Made by a program: the position numbers and the translations under genes. From Hirudinaria manillensis (lineage: Eukaryota > Annelida > Clitellata > Hirudinida > Hirudinidae), in contig CM067532.1 in assembly GCA_034509925.1 (NCBI GenBank), forward strand, positions 3,150,642 to 3,214,641: 64,000 bases of DNA. Direction: 5' to 3'. Shown here piece by piece: positions 24,426 to 35,835 of this stretch. The notes beneath the pieces were generated by a model, which did not search any database, was not told the origin of the DNA, and worked only from the letters and a program-made list of their open reading frames with translations. Each line of letters opens with the position of its first letter. Position 1 is the first letter of the stretch.

Positions 24426-25349
24426 TTCTGCATTGTGACTCATCTGGGTTGGGGGAGAGCACACTCTAGTGTCATTTTTATTAGAAATTAAATAACTAAT
24501 GTCGTAAGATATTCTAATGTATTTCTTCTTTCCAAAGTGAGCCAACCAAAAGAAATGTTAACACTTGGTACTGGATCAAAACAGAGTCGTCACTCGTTGA
24601 TTTGAACCCCTCAATGTTACAAAACGACACCGGCGTTTTACGATTTCAAACCGTTGAACAATTTCCCCGACATGTACTAGGAATTTGGCAAACGGTCGAT
24701 GCTTGAAATTTAGAACCAAACAACTATTAGTCAAATAGCAGACAAATTGACCCGGTAAAATCACCCATTGTTGACCCGATACCAGGAGACCATGTTCAAG
24801 CTCTGAATCAAAAGAATAGGCCATTTCGAAAAATAAATTATTGTTAATAATATTAAGTCTTTTGCCAAAGCATATAATTTTGTGTTTGCTAATTTATTCT
24901 GAATTCATTGCATTCATTATTCTGCTAATTTGTAACATTTAAAAATGTTTTTAAAAATATATAATATATTGATCGTCAATGTTGGACAGTTGAGCGAACC
25001 ATGTCGGAAAACAATCAATGAAAGGTTTTTAATAAACGAACTTTAATGGGTACTACGTCTATTCGATTTTCAGGATAGTATTTCAGGATTAATAATTACT
25101 TAAATCATGATTTTTTAAAACATTTTAAGATAAATGTGATACTCTCAATAGCTTCACCAAGAATCCGCCATGGCAAAGGAGTCGGGAGTCTGAGAAATAT
25201 TCTCTTGCGAAATTCAGTTATAAATTTTGAGAAAATATTTCTTCAGCGAACATCAGGACGTGGTCTGGTGTCTTTTACTTCAACTTAGAATCTAGATTCA
25301 ATTGTATTCTGAATTAATTTTAAATAAGCCACATTAATTTTAACTGAAA

Positions 25350-27877
25350 ATTCGATAATAATACTATTTATTTCCAATTTCTCCATATTCGACTGATTAC
25401 AAAAAAAGATAATGAAACTAATTGCATTGCTTTAAATATTCTCGTAGTAATCTTAAAGAAAGATATTCGTCTCCCACCAAAATTATTTGAGGACATTCAG
25501 TTAAAAGGTTTCGAAATTTGCTGGCCGATACCCCATGAGTTCTTAAGGATTTGTCTTTCTTACCGAGAGGAACTGAACTGGACATTTATCAATATACAAA
25601 GTGCACCAATTTACGAGCAGGATCTTATAAAAATCATCAAGTCTAGCTTGCCCGTCAGGCAGCTATCATTTCAAACGGTGTGGATTACATGTTCGATGAT
25701 GGACGCCATAGAAAAAATTGCTCCAAATCTCGAAATACTTGAAATAAGGGATGGCCTAAGATGCTATAAAGTATTGTAAGTTTTCGCTAAATTTCTTGAC
25801 GCAACTTATAATTTTAATTGTTTTTCACCGATTCTGCTGATTATATTAAAGCAAGATTAGAATCCCAAAAAGACGGACGTTGATACAATTTCCAAAGCTG
25901 AAGTCATTTTTTCTTGAGCTCAACGCCATGCCTCCTTATCTTCTTTGGAGAATTGATATGACCTCTTGCTCGAAATCTTTGGAGACATTCGGCCTGGTTG
26001 GACATGATGCTCCAATAGGTTCCACCAAAAAAATACCTCCTGAATTCATCGAATCTCTTAAAAGCCTAACAAATCTGCAACGATTCAGTTTTGCAGTTAC
26101 TGATGAAATGGCTCTCTTTGATGTGGTCTTGCAGCTTAAAAATCTGAGGTGAATATTTAGATTTCCTGATATTGTATAAATTTATGTTCTACGAAACATG
26201 ACTCTCGCTTCCCAATATATTCCAGATCAATAGACATGTTACAAACCATTTTCTACCCAGATCAATTTGACTTGCGTCTTCTGGAAACTTTACCAAAACT
26301 CGAAGAAATTACCGTACCGATTACTAAGTAAACAATGTGTCCATTATATTGCAAATAGTAAACTTTAATGGACGCCGAATAAATTCTTAACTTTTTATTT
26401 TATTCTGAAGGGTTCCACCACACTTTTCGACCGGTAAAGTTTTGAAGTACTTTTGCAGAATTAACATGACTCCGGGAGAAAGACCATTAGCAAAGAAGGT
26501 GTGTTCAATTTGCATTGAAAATGTGATGAAAATTCTTTGAAATCCTTAACTAATATAAATTGGGATTGAATGAGTGTGAATAATCATCATTTTGCTTTAT
26601 ATTAGATCGGCTCGTTGTTTGATTTAGAGTCGTCTTTGAATTTCATTGAACGCGCATATCTCCTAAGGCACACTGACTTTGCTGCTGCAAAACTGAAATT
26701 GATCCAAGAAGTTTATGAAAAAGGACACCTCGTGACTCCATCACAGTGGCGGAGATGGGAGAGCGTTGGTTATTCATGCGCTCTATTGATTCTAGTAATT
26801 ATTGATGTGTTACATCTTTTTTAAAATTTTGCAGATTATGCTTAGTAATCCATGGTTTTATTATTTCATCTATTTTATTGAGGGTAAAAATATGAGGTAA
26901 AAGATCCATCTTTTATTCTGCAAATATTAATACATAAATGTAAATAGTTTTACATAAATGTTCTTCACTCTTCCCATCTTTTCATCATTTCATCTCAATC
27001 TAAAATGAATTTAATGAATTGGGTAATATTCATGGCATAGACAGTTTAAGTCAAAAATGTACATCCTTTTAAATATCATTTGAATTGCTAATAAAGTAAG
27101 AAATTCAATTCTGTAAATCTAATTTATTTACAGCGATGCATTAAATCTTAATGGCAACTATTTGAGCTATGATTTCGTGAGGTAACTTTCCAATTCTTTT
27201 GTACGCGTGCAATTTCTAATAATTATAATTAATATATATATATATTTAATATTGCTTCAAAATATGACTAAGGTATTCAACTTATTCATTTGCAGACATT
27301 TTGTAAACCTGGTTGTCGACTCGGCTCTGAAGATCACGAAAAAGGTTGCTTTAACTTTTTTTAAATAAGAAGTATAGATTATTTCTAATTAAATATGTTT
27401 AAATAGACCAAACATAAGGAGGATTGTTGTAAATTCTGGTTCTCTTAAAGAAATTTGGTGAGTCAATAAATCTTTAACTTTTGAAAATTACACAGTTGCT
27501 ATCATTCTAAACAAAACTAATGATTTGATCCTATTGCTATTTTCAGGCAAAGATTGAAAGGGCCAACACTTATATGGTAACTTATTTGACCACAAATCCA
27601 AAATCCATTCTCTCGAGAATGTACCTAGGACATCTTTTGATCTCCCAACTTATTATGGCAAAGATAATTAACGTGAGTAAATATTGCTGAAAGCGAAATA
27701 CAACGTTATCATTAATTAAATTGGTATTAAAATAACACATTGACAATTATTTTACTTTTGCTAGTATGTAATGAAATCATTTACCATGTTTTTAAATTTA
27801 AGCATTTTTATTTTCAGCACATTAATACTTTTGAAGTGAGTAATCTAAAATATGAAGAGATTCAGCGAAAGATTTAA
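25350..27877 (+). CDS. Leucine-rich multi-exon gene of unknown function, 5' end not found
   Basis: An open exon from about 25350 to 25775 (LKKDIRLPPKLFEDI, SSLPVRQLSFQTVWITC, IAPNLEILEI) joins in phase with 25852-26148 (LIQFPKLKSFFLELNAMPP, LKSLTNLQRFSF, LQLKNLR), 26226-26327 (LLETLPKLEEITVPITK), about 26412-26500, 26608-26800 (LVTPSQWRRWESVGYSCALL), then small exons near 26836, 27134, 27297, 27408, 27547 (IERANTYMVTYLTTNPKS) and a last one with stop at 27877. The regular L-x2-L-x-L spacing indicates leucine-rich repeats in the first half; the helical second half is not recognised. No ATG opens the first exon, and an in-frame stop lies just before it, so an upstream exon is missing or the gene is a 5'-truncated pseudogene. 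It lies between two LTR-like repeats. Confidence 0.55.
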
Positions 27878-28030
27878 ATTATGTTAGATTGGACAGAACT
27901 TCTAACAAAAATATCTATCAAAGGTGGTTTATTTAAAATCAATAATGTTAATTAACAATATACTATAATAATAACAATGTACTGTGTAGCACGAAAATAC
28001 CAAGCCATCAAATAAGGGTGGGAGATTGTT

Positions 28031-28265
28031 GAGAGAATATTGAGGTTGCTATAATAAAACAAACGAAACGAACTGGTTTCCTTTTAACATTCGTTACGAA
28101 TTTATTTGTAGGGACTTGTAAGGTCGCAGCTTTGGAAAAAGCAAACATGCAGCTTTGGCGTGAAATTGGAATAGGTGGAATCTGAATCTCAGCAAGCCAT
28201 TAATTATTATGGTGGACTGTGGTTATTCAAAAAGATTTCAATATTTGTCTTCTAGACACCACCTG
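28031..28265. repeat. LTR-like repeat, copy 2
   Basis: Begins TGTTGAGAGAATATTGAGGT right after a purine-rich AAGGGTGGGAGAT, which resembles a polypurine tract before a 3' LTR. Ends TTTGTCTTCTAGACACCA. Partner of the copy at 23948. Confidence 0.55.
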
Positions 28266-28359
28266 TCAAATTAATTTTTGAGTTATTATCGCTCGATGAT
28301 CAATTAAACCATACTGCGAATTAATATATATAATATACTCAGAACCCCAAGTCGGAAAG

Positions 28360-28440
28360 CCGCTTATTGTGGTCACCAGTGCCAAACATAGCTACCTGCG
28401 AATCACTAATCATTTCGATGGTTAAACATCTAATTAGGTC
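28360..28440. repeat. Dispersed repeat containing GCTTATTGTGG...CTAATTAGGTCA
   Basis: Matches 29031-29125 (CCGCTTATTGTGGGCACCAG and TTAAACATCTAATTAGGTCA) in the same orientation; part of the transposon-rich stretch that continues to about 35200. Confidence 0.75.
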
Positions 28441-28441
28441 A

Positions 28442-28785
28442 GTAAGTAAAATTCATTTCGCAGTGAGGCAGTGAGACATTTATTAACCGGTAGCCATAAA
28501 AGTTTAAAAGGAATAAATTAAGAATTAAAAAGCAAGGAAAACAATGAATTTCAAATACCCAACAGTCCAGCTATCATCGATAAAACGGATTTTGCTTGGC
28601 CTTCGTTGGGACTTTCGATTAACAAGAATCCATGATCGTATGGCCTTCCTACAGTATCTACGGTACTTAATCTATAGTGTACATAATTTGATGCAATGCA
28701 TGTTACAAATTGCGTGTTTTCTTGCGTCAGTATCTTTAAATTGACGGTATTTGGCAATCTGGACTTGCGGTAGACTCTACTCATA
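28442..28785 (-). mobile_element. ORF-bearing dispersed repeat, copy 1
   Basis: Minus-strand reading VYRKSRLPNTVNLKILTQEN is related to readings in 31550-31965 and 33000-33425. The first 60 bp (AAAATTCATTTCGCAGTGAG) also match the segment upstream of the copy at 33000. Probably a fragment of the first ORF of a non-LTR element or another transposon protein; the family is not recognised. Confidence 0.55.
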
Positions 28786-29129
28786 CTAATTTAAATATGC
28801 TACTTTTTAACATTTTAATTACTAAATTTATGTAACAAATATTAAATTCTATGTTTTTTCAAGTTAATATTGTTTAACCAGTTCAAATATTTTTTAAAAA
28901 ATTACATCAAAGTTTGTTGTTTATTTATATAAAAATCTAAAATAAATAATTAAAAGTTAAAGACACAAACGGTTTCGGTATTTTTACAACCCACCCGAAG
29001 GGATGGTGAATTTTACACGGAGAAAAAAAGTTAGGTCGGAAACCCGCTTATTGTGGGCACCAGTGCCGACATAGCTACATACAAATTACTAATCATTGCG
29101 ATTGTTAAACATCTAATTAGGTCACTGTC

Positions 29130-30160
29130 CGACCTTCCACGTATTGCGGAGGAACTGAGTGATGGGGCTCATTAGCATATTGTATACATTGAGCAGACGG
29201 TTCGAGGTGGTGTAGGGACTCTAGCGGCATTTTGGTTGAGTTTGTGGATCAGTCGACAGTGCAATGATCAAACTGGCGGAGAGAACTCGTAGAGAGCAAT
29301 GACATCTAAGGTTGGTCAGTTCTCTTTATCGAGTTGAGCGAGTGAGTGGACATGGCGTTGCATGAGTCTGGATTGATTGTAAATTCGGTGTTAGAGGGGG
29401 CCAACGCCGACGAAAATTTCTTTGAACCGAAGCATAAGGAAGACGATGAACATCGAAAATTCAACTTGAGAGAGGGAGAGAATTGGAGTTGAGATGAATG
29501 AGATTAGAAGCCCAAGAGAGAGGGAATTAGAGTGGAGAGAGAGTCGCATAAGAGTGAGTATCGGTCGAAACTGGGTTTATGGTTATCGAAATGGTGTATT
29601 CAGCGGTAGGTGAAATGCCTAGTGACCTTATGGGACTTCTAACTCTTTTTGATTTATTGAAAAAATATTTTATAATTCGGGCCATTGATGATGATTCACG
29701 AGCGAAGGTTCTTTTGATGTTGATTAACTCTATGATTCTCACTTTGGTGAGTCGTTTACCTATTGATAAATTGATGGATTATGAATCCTCAAAGGAAATA
29801 ATCCTTCGTGAATTTCGAGTTAGCCCTATTCTGTTTATAGAGCATTTTTTGTATATTAAAAAGCATTCTACTGAGACTTATTCCCATGTTGTTTCTGGAT
29901 TACATATGGCCCTAACTTACCGTTGAAGAATCGGAATGTACACGACTTTGATAGTTTAGTTAATCTCTTGCATGCTGATCGACTTAAGGAATTAATGCAT
30001 CCGAACTGTGTCAGTTATATGCTCGCACAAGAAACGGTTGCTTGGTTGACTCACGGCAGATTGTTGCAGATCGCGGGCAATTATGTTTCATGTCACGTTA
30101 AAGATTTTATACTGATAAGGTACAACAATTCAAGAGCAGGGGTAGGCAGATAAAAAGGTG
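29130..30160 (+). mobile_element. LTR-retrotransposon relic with a gag-like reading frame
   Basis: An LTR-like leader (29130-29340; similar pieces at 32645-32790 and 34735-34960) is followed by an open frame at 29579-29926 and a second at 29923-30153 in another frame. The wording of a Ty3/mag-type capsid is visible: LLMLINSMILTLVSRLPIDK, then YESSKEIILREF, then FDSLVNLLHADRLKEL, then TVAWLTHGRLLQIAGNYVS. A frame change at about 29925 breaks the gene. No protease, reverse transcriptase or integrase is seen after it, so the copy is defective. Assignment is by recall of family patterns. Confidence 0.6.
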
Positions 30161-30427
30161 GATAATCCATCTAAGGATGAGGAGTTTGGGGCAAAAGGAA
30201 ATTGCTAATGAGATACAAAACTGAGTTTATAGATTTTTTTCAATGGCCGTGAAGAGAATCATTCAAGGAAATTTTGTCTTAAGCTTAATTATCTTTCAAG
30301 TTGTGGTACTTTAAATTCTTTTCAAATTTTACATACTTCAGACTATCATGATGCTGAGTATGTCAGTAACACTGTAGTTGTGAAGTGCATCGAAGTAGAT
30401 CCTTTCCATACACCTTTCCATAGGATT

Positions 30428-30541
30428 TCATTATAGTGGGAGGCAGTTTGTTTATAGAATTGGTCTCATTCGGCGATGCTGGCACTTACACTTGCCGAAG
30501 TTCCAAAGACTTTTCGATTGTAACGGATGTTACTTTACCAA
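30428..30541 (+). pseudogene. Isolated immunoglobulin-domain exon fragment
   Basis: After a TTCATTATAG acceptor the frame reads GGSLFIELVSFGDAGTYTC, followed by RSSKDFSIVTDVTLPIYG and a possible GTTGGG donor. The D-A-G-x-Y-x-C signature is the F-strand of I-set/V-set Ig domains, with strand E before it and strand G after it. The upstream half of the domain (B-strand cysteine and tryptophan) is not convincingly present, and the surroundings are transposon relics, so this is either one exon of a large-intron gene or a stranded fragment. Confidence 0.45.
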
Positions 30542-30876
30542 TTTATGGTTGGGAATTATTATTGAGTCTTATTTTTAACATTTTTTATTTATTCATAAAG
30601 ATGGAGCGGTTATTTGAAATTACATTTTGAACATATCATTTTATTTGAAATACTTTTAGATGTTAACATTTTTTGATTGTCCAATTACTTGTGAGACCTC
30701 AGACATTAATGACATTTTTTATAAATAGGAATTATTTAATATAATGAAGGAGGCCAAATAAATTACCATCTTTGTTTGCACTGATTGCTAGTGGTGCAGA
30801 GGTTTGCTGCATTAAAGATGACCCAATCCGTCCTTTGAATATTGTTCCCTAAAAGCAAATCATAATATCTGTTTTA

Positions 30877-31345
30877 CATAATTACCCTAAATGTGTAGGG
30901 TATGTAAGACAGGTAAGCCATCATCGTCCCTCTCAAGGACAATGTCCAGGGTTCCACCGCAGTCATGGGTGGGGCCGGCAACAATCTGTCTGAGGCCGAA
31001 AGATGAAATGAGATTACTGAAGACCAGGCTGTTCGAATCATCAGTCTTTTCGAGGTGAATATTTGTGTCCCCAGTAACAAACAGTGTCAGGGAGCCAATG
31101 ACAAAACGACGCAGTAGCTCCGAGAGTTCTGAGAGAGTCTATGTTTCCAGTCCTGTAGGTTTATGTGTTTGGCGTCTTTGTTTATGTGGACAGCAAGAGA
31201 TTCGAAGGTAGTTGGGTTGAAACAGAGGTTTTGCTACTGCAGTTTTACTGAAGGGGAGGACAGTACAGCTAGACCACCATGGTTTGTCTTCAGGGACCTC
31301 TGGGCAGGGCCTACATGAGGTCTCGGGCGATCAATGACCGAGTAG
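30877..31345 (-). mobile_element. Non-LTR retrotransposon relic, apurinic-like endonuclease domain
   Basis: The minus strand from about 31085 down to 30890 reads VTGDTNIHLEKTDDSNSLVF, then LISSFGLRQIVAGPTHDCGG and TLDIVLERDD. The GD-x-N-(I/F)-H and GPTH motifs are the catalytic core of the exonuclease-endonuclease-phosphatase domain of CR1/L2/Jockey-type LINEs. Upstream pieces in shifted frames (TNHGGLAVLSSPSVKL, TFESLAVHINKDAKHINL) belong to the same domain, so the copy carries frameshifts. No reverse transcriptase part is present. Confidence 0.75.
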
Positions 31346-31549
31346 CCTCAAGCTCGTAGTTGATTAATTGCCAAGGAACTTTCATCATGCCAGGTCTCAA
31401 TCGCCGACAGTACATTGACTTTGCCAGCAGCCATAATATCCGAGAGGGCATCAAACTTTTTCCTTATCAATCGGATGTTCAGACATCCCATTCTAAGAGT
31501 AATGTTCTGGTCTTTCATAATAAGTGTTTGGCGAGACCTTGCTTGCTCT

Positions 31550-31965
31550 TCATTTGGACTTTCGGTTTCGATGAATCCAACATAGAATGTTCTTCCTACA
31601 ATCTAATTTGATATGTACTATATGAAAATTGACACAGGGCATGTAACAAATTGGGTTTTCTTTCATCAGTTTCTTTAAATTGATGGGATTTGGTAGATGA
31701 GACTTGCAATAGATTCTGATGATGTCTATATCAGGGTCATTTCTGCCGTTTTGCCTTAGAGTTTCTCTAAGTTGAGACAGGATGTGATTCCTCACTTCCT
31801 CAGGATTCTGAGTCCTGAGGATCATAAATCTGCCATTTCCTTCGATGCCACAGACTATTTTGTGGTTTCCAATGATAAATTTATAGCTAAATCAACTGTA
31901 ACACCATCAATATCTCTCAACAAATTGATAGGAATATTCAAATATATTATTCACAACTGAAATCA
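31550..31965 (-). mobile_element. ORF-bearing dispersed repeat, copy 2
   Basis: About 410 bp strongly similar to 33000-33425. Minus-strand reading MILRTQNPEEVRNHILSQLR and IYCKSHLPNPINLKKLMKEN. It lies 5' (on the minus strand) of the endonuclease relic at 30877-31345, so it may be the first ORF of the same LINE. Confidence 0.6.
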
Positions 31966-32999
31966 ATGTTTTCAATGCTGAAATTGGCGAGATATCCAAG
32001 GTAAAAAAACTTCTTTTGGCCATGATGGGTTACAAGTGTATTCCAATACATTTCTTGTTACTGAGTGACAATCAAATGTTGTTAAAACTAATTTACCAGT
32101 CATTAGGCACAGGTTCAGGGGATATAAAAAATATACTTTTCATTAAACAATTATTAAACAGTGCCATTTGGCAGTAATTACAAACAAGGAACCTGTGCAA
32201 GTAGTGCCATGCAAAAGGGCTATGTTTTATCACTTAATTGTTTTAAAATGATGCATTTGATGAGAAAGAGGGGGATCATGAAGTAGTTCCTGAGGAAGAT
32301 GATGTGGATGATTTTGCTGAGTAGCAGTGAATGTTTTGAGCTTGGTGATTCTAGTGCTATGAAACTCAAGTTTAACTGTGCCTTTGGCAATGAAGATCTT
32401 TTCTCATGATGGCCCATGTCTTACACTTTACATTTATAGAGTGCTAAAACTGTTTGTGATATTTTGATTTGATTGTTCTCCATCTTTTCCATAAAGAAGA
32501 TTATCAGTTCTTATCAAGGTACAAATTTTATGAGCCAATTGACGAAGTTCTTTTTGTAGACACCTGGATGCTCAGCACATTTTCACACTCCTAGTCAGCT
32601 TCTGGTTTGGTTAAAATATGTGGCCGAAGAGTTAAGAGAATGTTTTTCAAATTGATTGAAGGTTTGGTGGCCATTCTTTAAAGTCTTGGGTGGACATGCA
32701 CTAAACCTTCTGAGGACGATTCAAGGCTTAGGGCACCTCTGGCGACATTTTGGTTATGATTTAATTTTCAGTAATAAATCATTGAATAAACCCAATTTGT
32801 CATGCATGTTTGAAGCATATAACCCAGGGTGGTTACATTCAGTAAGTAGAATTCATTTCGCAATGAGACAGAATCAGTCGTCTATTAACATCATTAAAAG
32901 GCATAGATCATGAGTTTAAAACAAGCAAAACAAGAGTTTGAACAATGAATCTCAAAGACCTGCCAGTCCAGCTATTTATGACATGGCAGACCTTGCTTG

Positions 33000-33425
33000 A
33001 TCTTCATTGGGACTTTCAATTTCCATGAATCCATCATTGTTCTTCCTACAACTTGTAATTTAATCTGTACTATTTGAAAGTCGATGCAGGGCATGTTACA
33101 AATTGTGGGTTTTCTTTTGCCGGTTCCTTTAAATTGCCAGGATTTGGTAAACGAGACTTGCAATAGATTCTGATGATGTCCATATCAGGGTCATTTATGC
33201 TAATGCCATTTTGCCTTAGAATTTCTCAAAGATGAGTCAGATTCTCACTTCCTCAGGATTCTGAGCCTTGAAGGTCATAAATCTGCCATTTCCTTGGATG
33301 CAACAGACTATTTTGTGGTTTCCAATGATAAATTTATAGCTAACTTGTCAGCTGTAACACCATCAATATCTCTCAACAAAGGATAGGAATATTTATTCAC
33401 ATATATTATTCATTACTTCAATCAG
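33000..33425 (-). mobile_element. ORF-bearing dispersed repeat, copy 3
   Basis: Matches 31550-31965, with small deletions and an extra CTAATG near 33199. The shared end contains GGTTTCCAATGATAAATTTA and CACCATCAATATCTCTCAAC. The ORF is broken relative to copy 2. Confidence 0.65.
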
Positions 33426-34499
33426 TCTTTTTGATGCTGAAATTGGGATTTAACCATTAGATGTCCATGGTTAAGAGTGTACCCCAACACATTTGTTGTT
33501 ACAGGTTTGGTGACCACTCTTCAAGAGTCTTGATTGTGTGCATGAAAATTCATTTCATTTGAGGAAAAATAATATGATGTATCTGAAGGCTCTAAGCTAG
33601 AATTTAAACATAGCACTTCTGTGTGCAGGAATAGTGTGTGACATGGAGCAGAAGTATATTCATCAGTATAACCCCCAAAGTACAAAACATAAATATGAAT
33701 TAAGGGACTTTGATATTTATGGTGGGGATAGTCATATATTAATGTTCGGGGAGAGAGTTCAACATTTGTAGACTGAATAGGGGAGGCAGTTGTCTGGGGG
33801 ATTGTCACACCCCGGTTCCCGCACCGGTTAATGATGATCTTGTAGAGACGTGGAAGTCATAGAGACTTCCAAACTAAGCATTTATTATGAATGGAAGTAC
33901 GAAAATTGCTCGAAGAAATCATCCACCCCTCATAAACATCTAGCCCGCTAGAAGCCTGGGTGGAGGATATTCCACTGTTTGTTTGAGTACTTTGAGTGGG
34001 TGCAATGGTGGGATATTGCAGACCATTCGTGGTTCTAGTGAGGCATTTGTTGATTTTTCTGTGTATTCAATGAAATTGAACGACATTTGTTGGTTGTCAC
34101 AGTTCTTTAGGTGATTATTGTAACTGGTTTTGTTCTCAGGCTTGGGAAGGTTCTTTGTATGCAGGCCCAGATTACCTTGTTGTGGCATGGTTATATTTCC
34201 TGAGGGAATTGCTCCAGATCTCGTTGAGCTTTTAAACAAGTTTCCTTTCGCGTCCCTGTACGGGAGGTTGGGATGTTGATGATGGTGGATTCATGTCAGG
34301 AGAGGAGGCTGAAGCTAGAGACAGGAAGTTAATGATTTTGGTGAGTTTATATGAGTAGTTGATTGGTGATCACGTGGACGTTTGGTGAGTGTCTGTGTGT
34401 GTGACTGGTGTGAGGGGGTGTATAGTGGTCAATGGTTTCTTGAGTTTTGCTTATGTGTTGAAAATGTGAATGGCTGATGGTGTTGTTGTAGGTGACTCA

Positions 34500-34735
34500 A
34501 CAAGGGGAGTCAAGGAGGTAGAAATGTGGCGACGAGAAGACCGGCCGGAGGAGAGGAGGAAACGCACAAGAAGAGAAGATGGGGAAGGTACCAAGGAGGA
34601 GAAGACCAAGAAGAGGACCGTGACTGGAGGAGAAGATGCACGAAGATGAGGAATGAACCCAGTAGTAGAAGAAAAGGCTGGAGGAAGTGGAAGTCCAAAA
34701 CAACTGATGGTGTTTTGACCTTTGAGGTGGGAGGT
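34500..34735. other. Strongly purine-rich stretch in the transposon-rich region
   Basis: The plus strand is almost entirely A and G (GAGGAGAGGAGGAAACGC and similar) from about 34510 to 34700, giving long ORFs on both strands that look compositional. It precedes an LTR-like leader (34735-34960). The rest of 33426-35800 shows no gene. Confidence 0.5.
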
Positions 34736-35835
34736 GTCAGTGTCCAGTCTTCCACGTATTGCAGATGAACTGAGTGATGGTGCTGATTAGCATTTGTCAT
34801 CATATTCTTGAACGTTCTAATTGTGCAAGTAGATGTAGAACCCGGTGTGAATGGCACGGACAACTTGAGGCAGGAGGGCCTCTATGGCGACACTTTGTGT
34901 TCTCGTTCTGGATTTTATTTATTAAATCATCGAGTAAAAACACTTTGTCGCATTGGATTTGATTGTATTGTCTGGGGTGGTACGGGGCGGAATCACTATT
35001 TTCGTTGCCAATTGAACCTAGTTACGTCATTTTTACAGTTTACAATTGTAACGGTTTTATTTTATGTGTTTTTTATTCTGTTCATCTTTTATTTTTCTCA
35101 TATCTTCAGTCTATCGCATGGTTCCCTCCATATCGTATATAATTGTATTTATAATCAAGATTTCTAGATAGAGATCCTCGAATAAAATTAAAATATTTTT
35201 GCGGATCCGAACTCGTTGTAACTCAATCGCCCTACAGTTATTTTCCTCGTTTACTGATGGCACAACACAACACTTCGTAACTTTTTTATGGTTTCATCTG
35301 ATTTTCATTAAACTTCGGGAAAGTTGTTTTTGACTTTATCAATAACTCTAATGGTGGGAATGCTGTCGTCGCTACTTACCACGCAGAGTTATAATATTAT
35401 TTTACAATAAACGAAAATCTATACTATAAATAATCTAAGGTTGCAGCTGAGTATATTTTGTGTATTTTTGAGAAAATTGTGAAAAGTTATTGCGCGAAGT
35501 AATGCAATTTATTTAAAAATGTTAATTTAAATCATGTATTATAATTGTATTGAAAATATCTAGTTCGTAAATGTATAGTTAAATACAGATTATTTTTAAT
35601 CTCAAATTTCCGGTAACGTCCGAATTTTATGCTTCACGATGTGAAAAATAATGTTTATCTTACTAATTTAAATTTGCCACTTTTTGAAATTTTAATTACT
35701 AAATTTTTAATTAGTTGTTTTTATTGTTCTACCTAGTTTGTGTTTGTAGAGAAAAGTATGTTATTAAGTTTGCGTTGTCGGAAAATCTGCTGCTAATAAG
35801 GCGATAAAGTTGTAAGAAATAGTTTGTAGGCCACT

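Noticed and set aside
24576-24824. 82-codon minus-strand ORF next to the LTR-like repeat
   Set aside because: Considered as a retroelement protein, but no motif of gag, protease, RT or integrase could be seen.
34497-34863. ORFs on both strands in the purine-rich stretch
   Set aside because: Strong strand bias (GGA/GAA repeats) leaves few stop codons in any frame; amino-acid composition is just that of the repeat.
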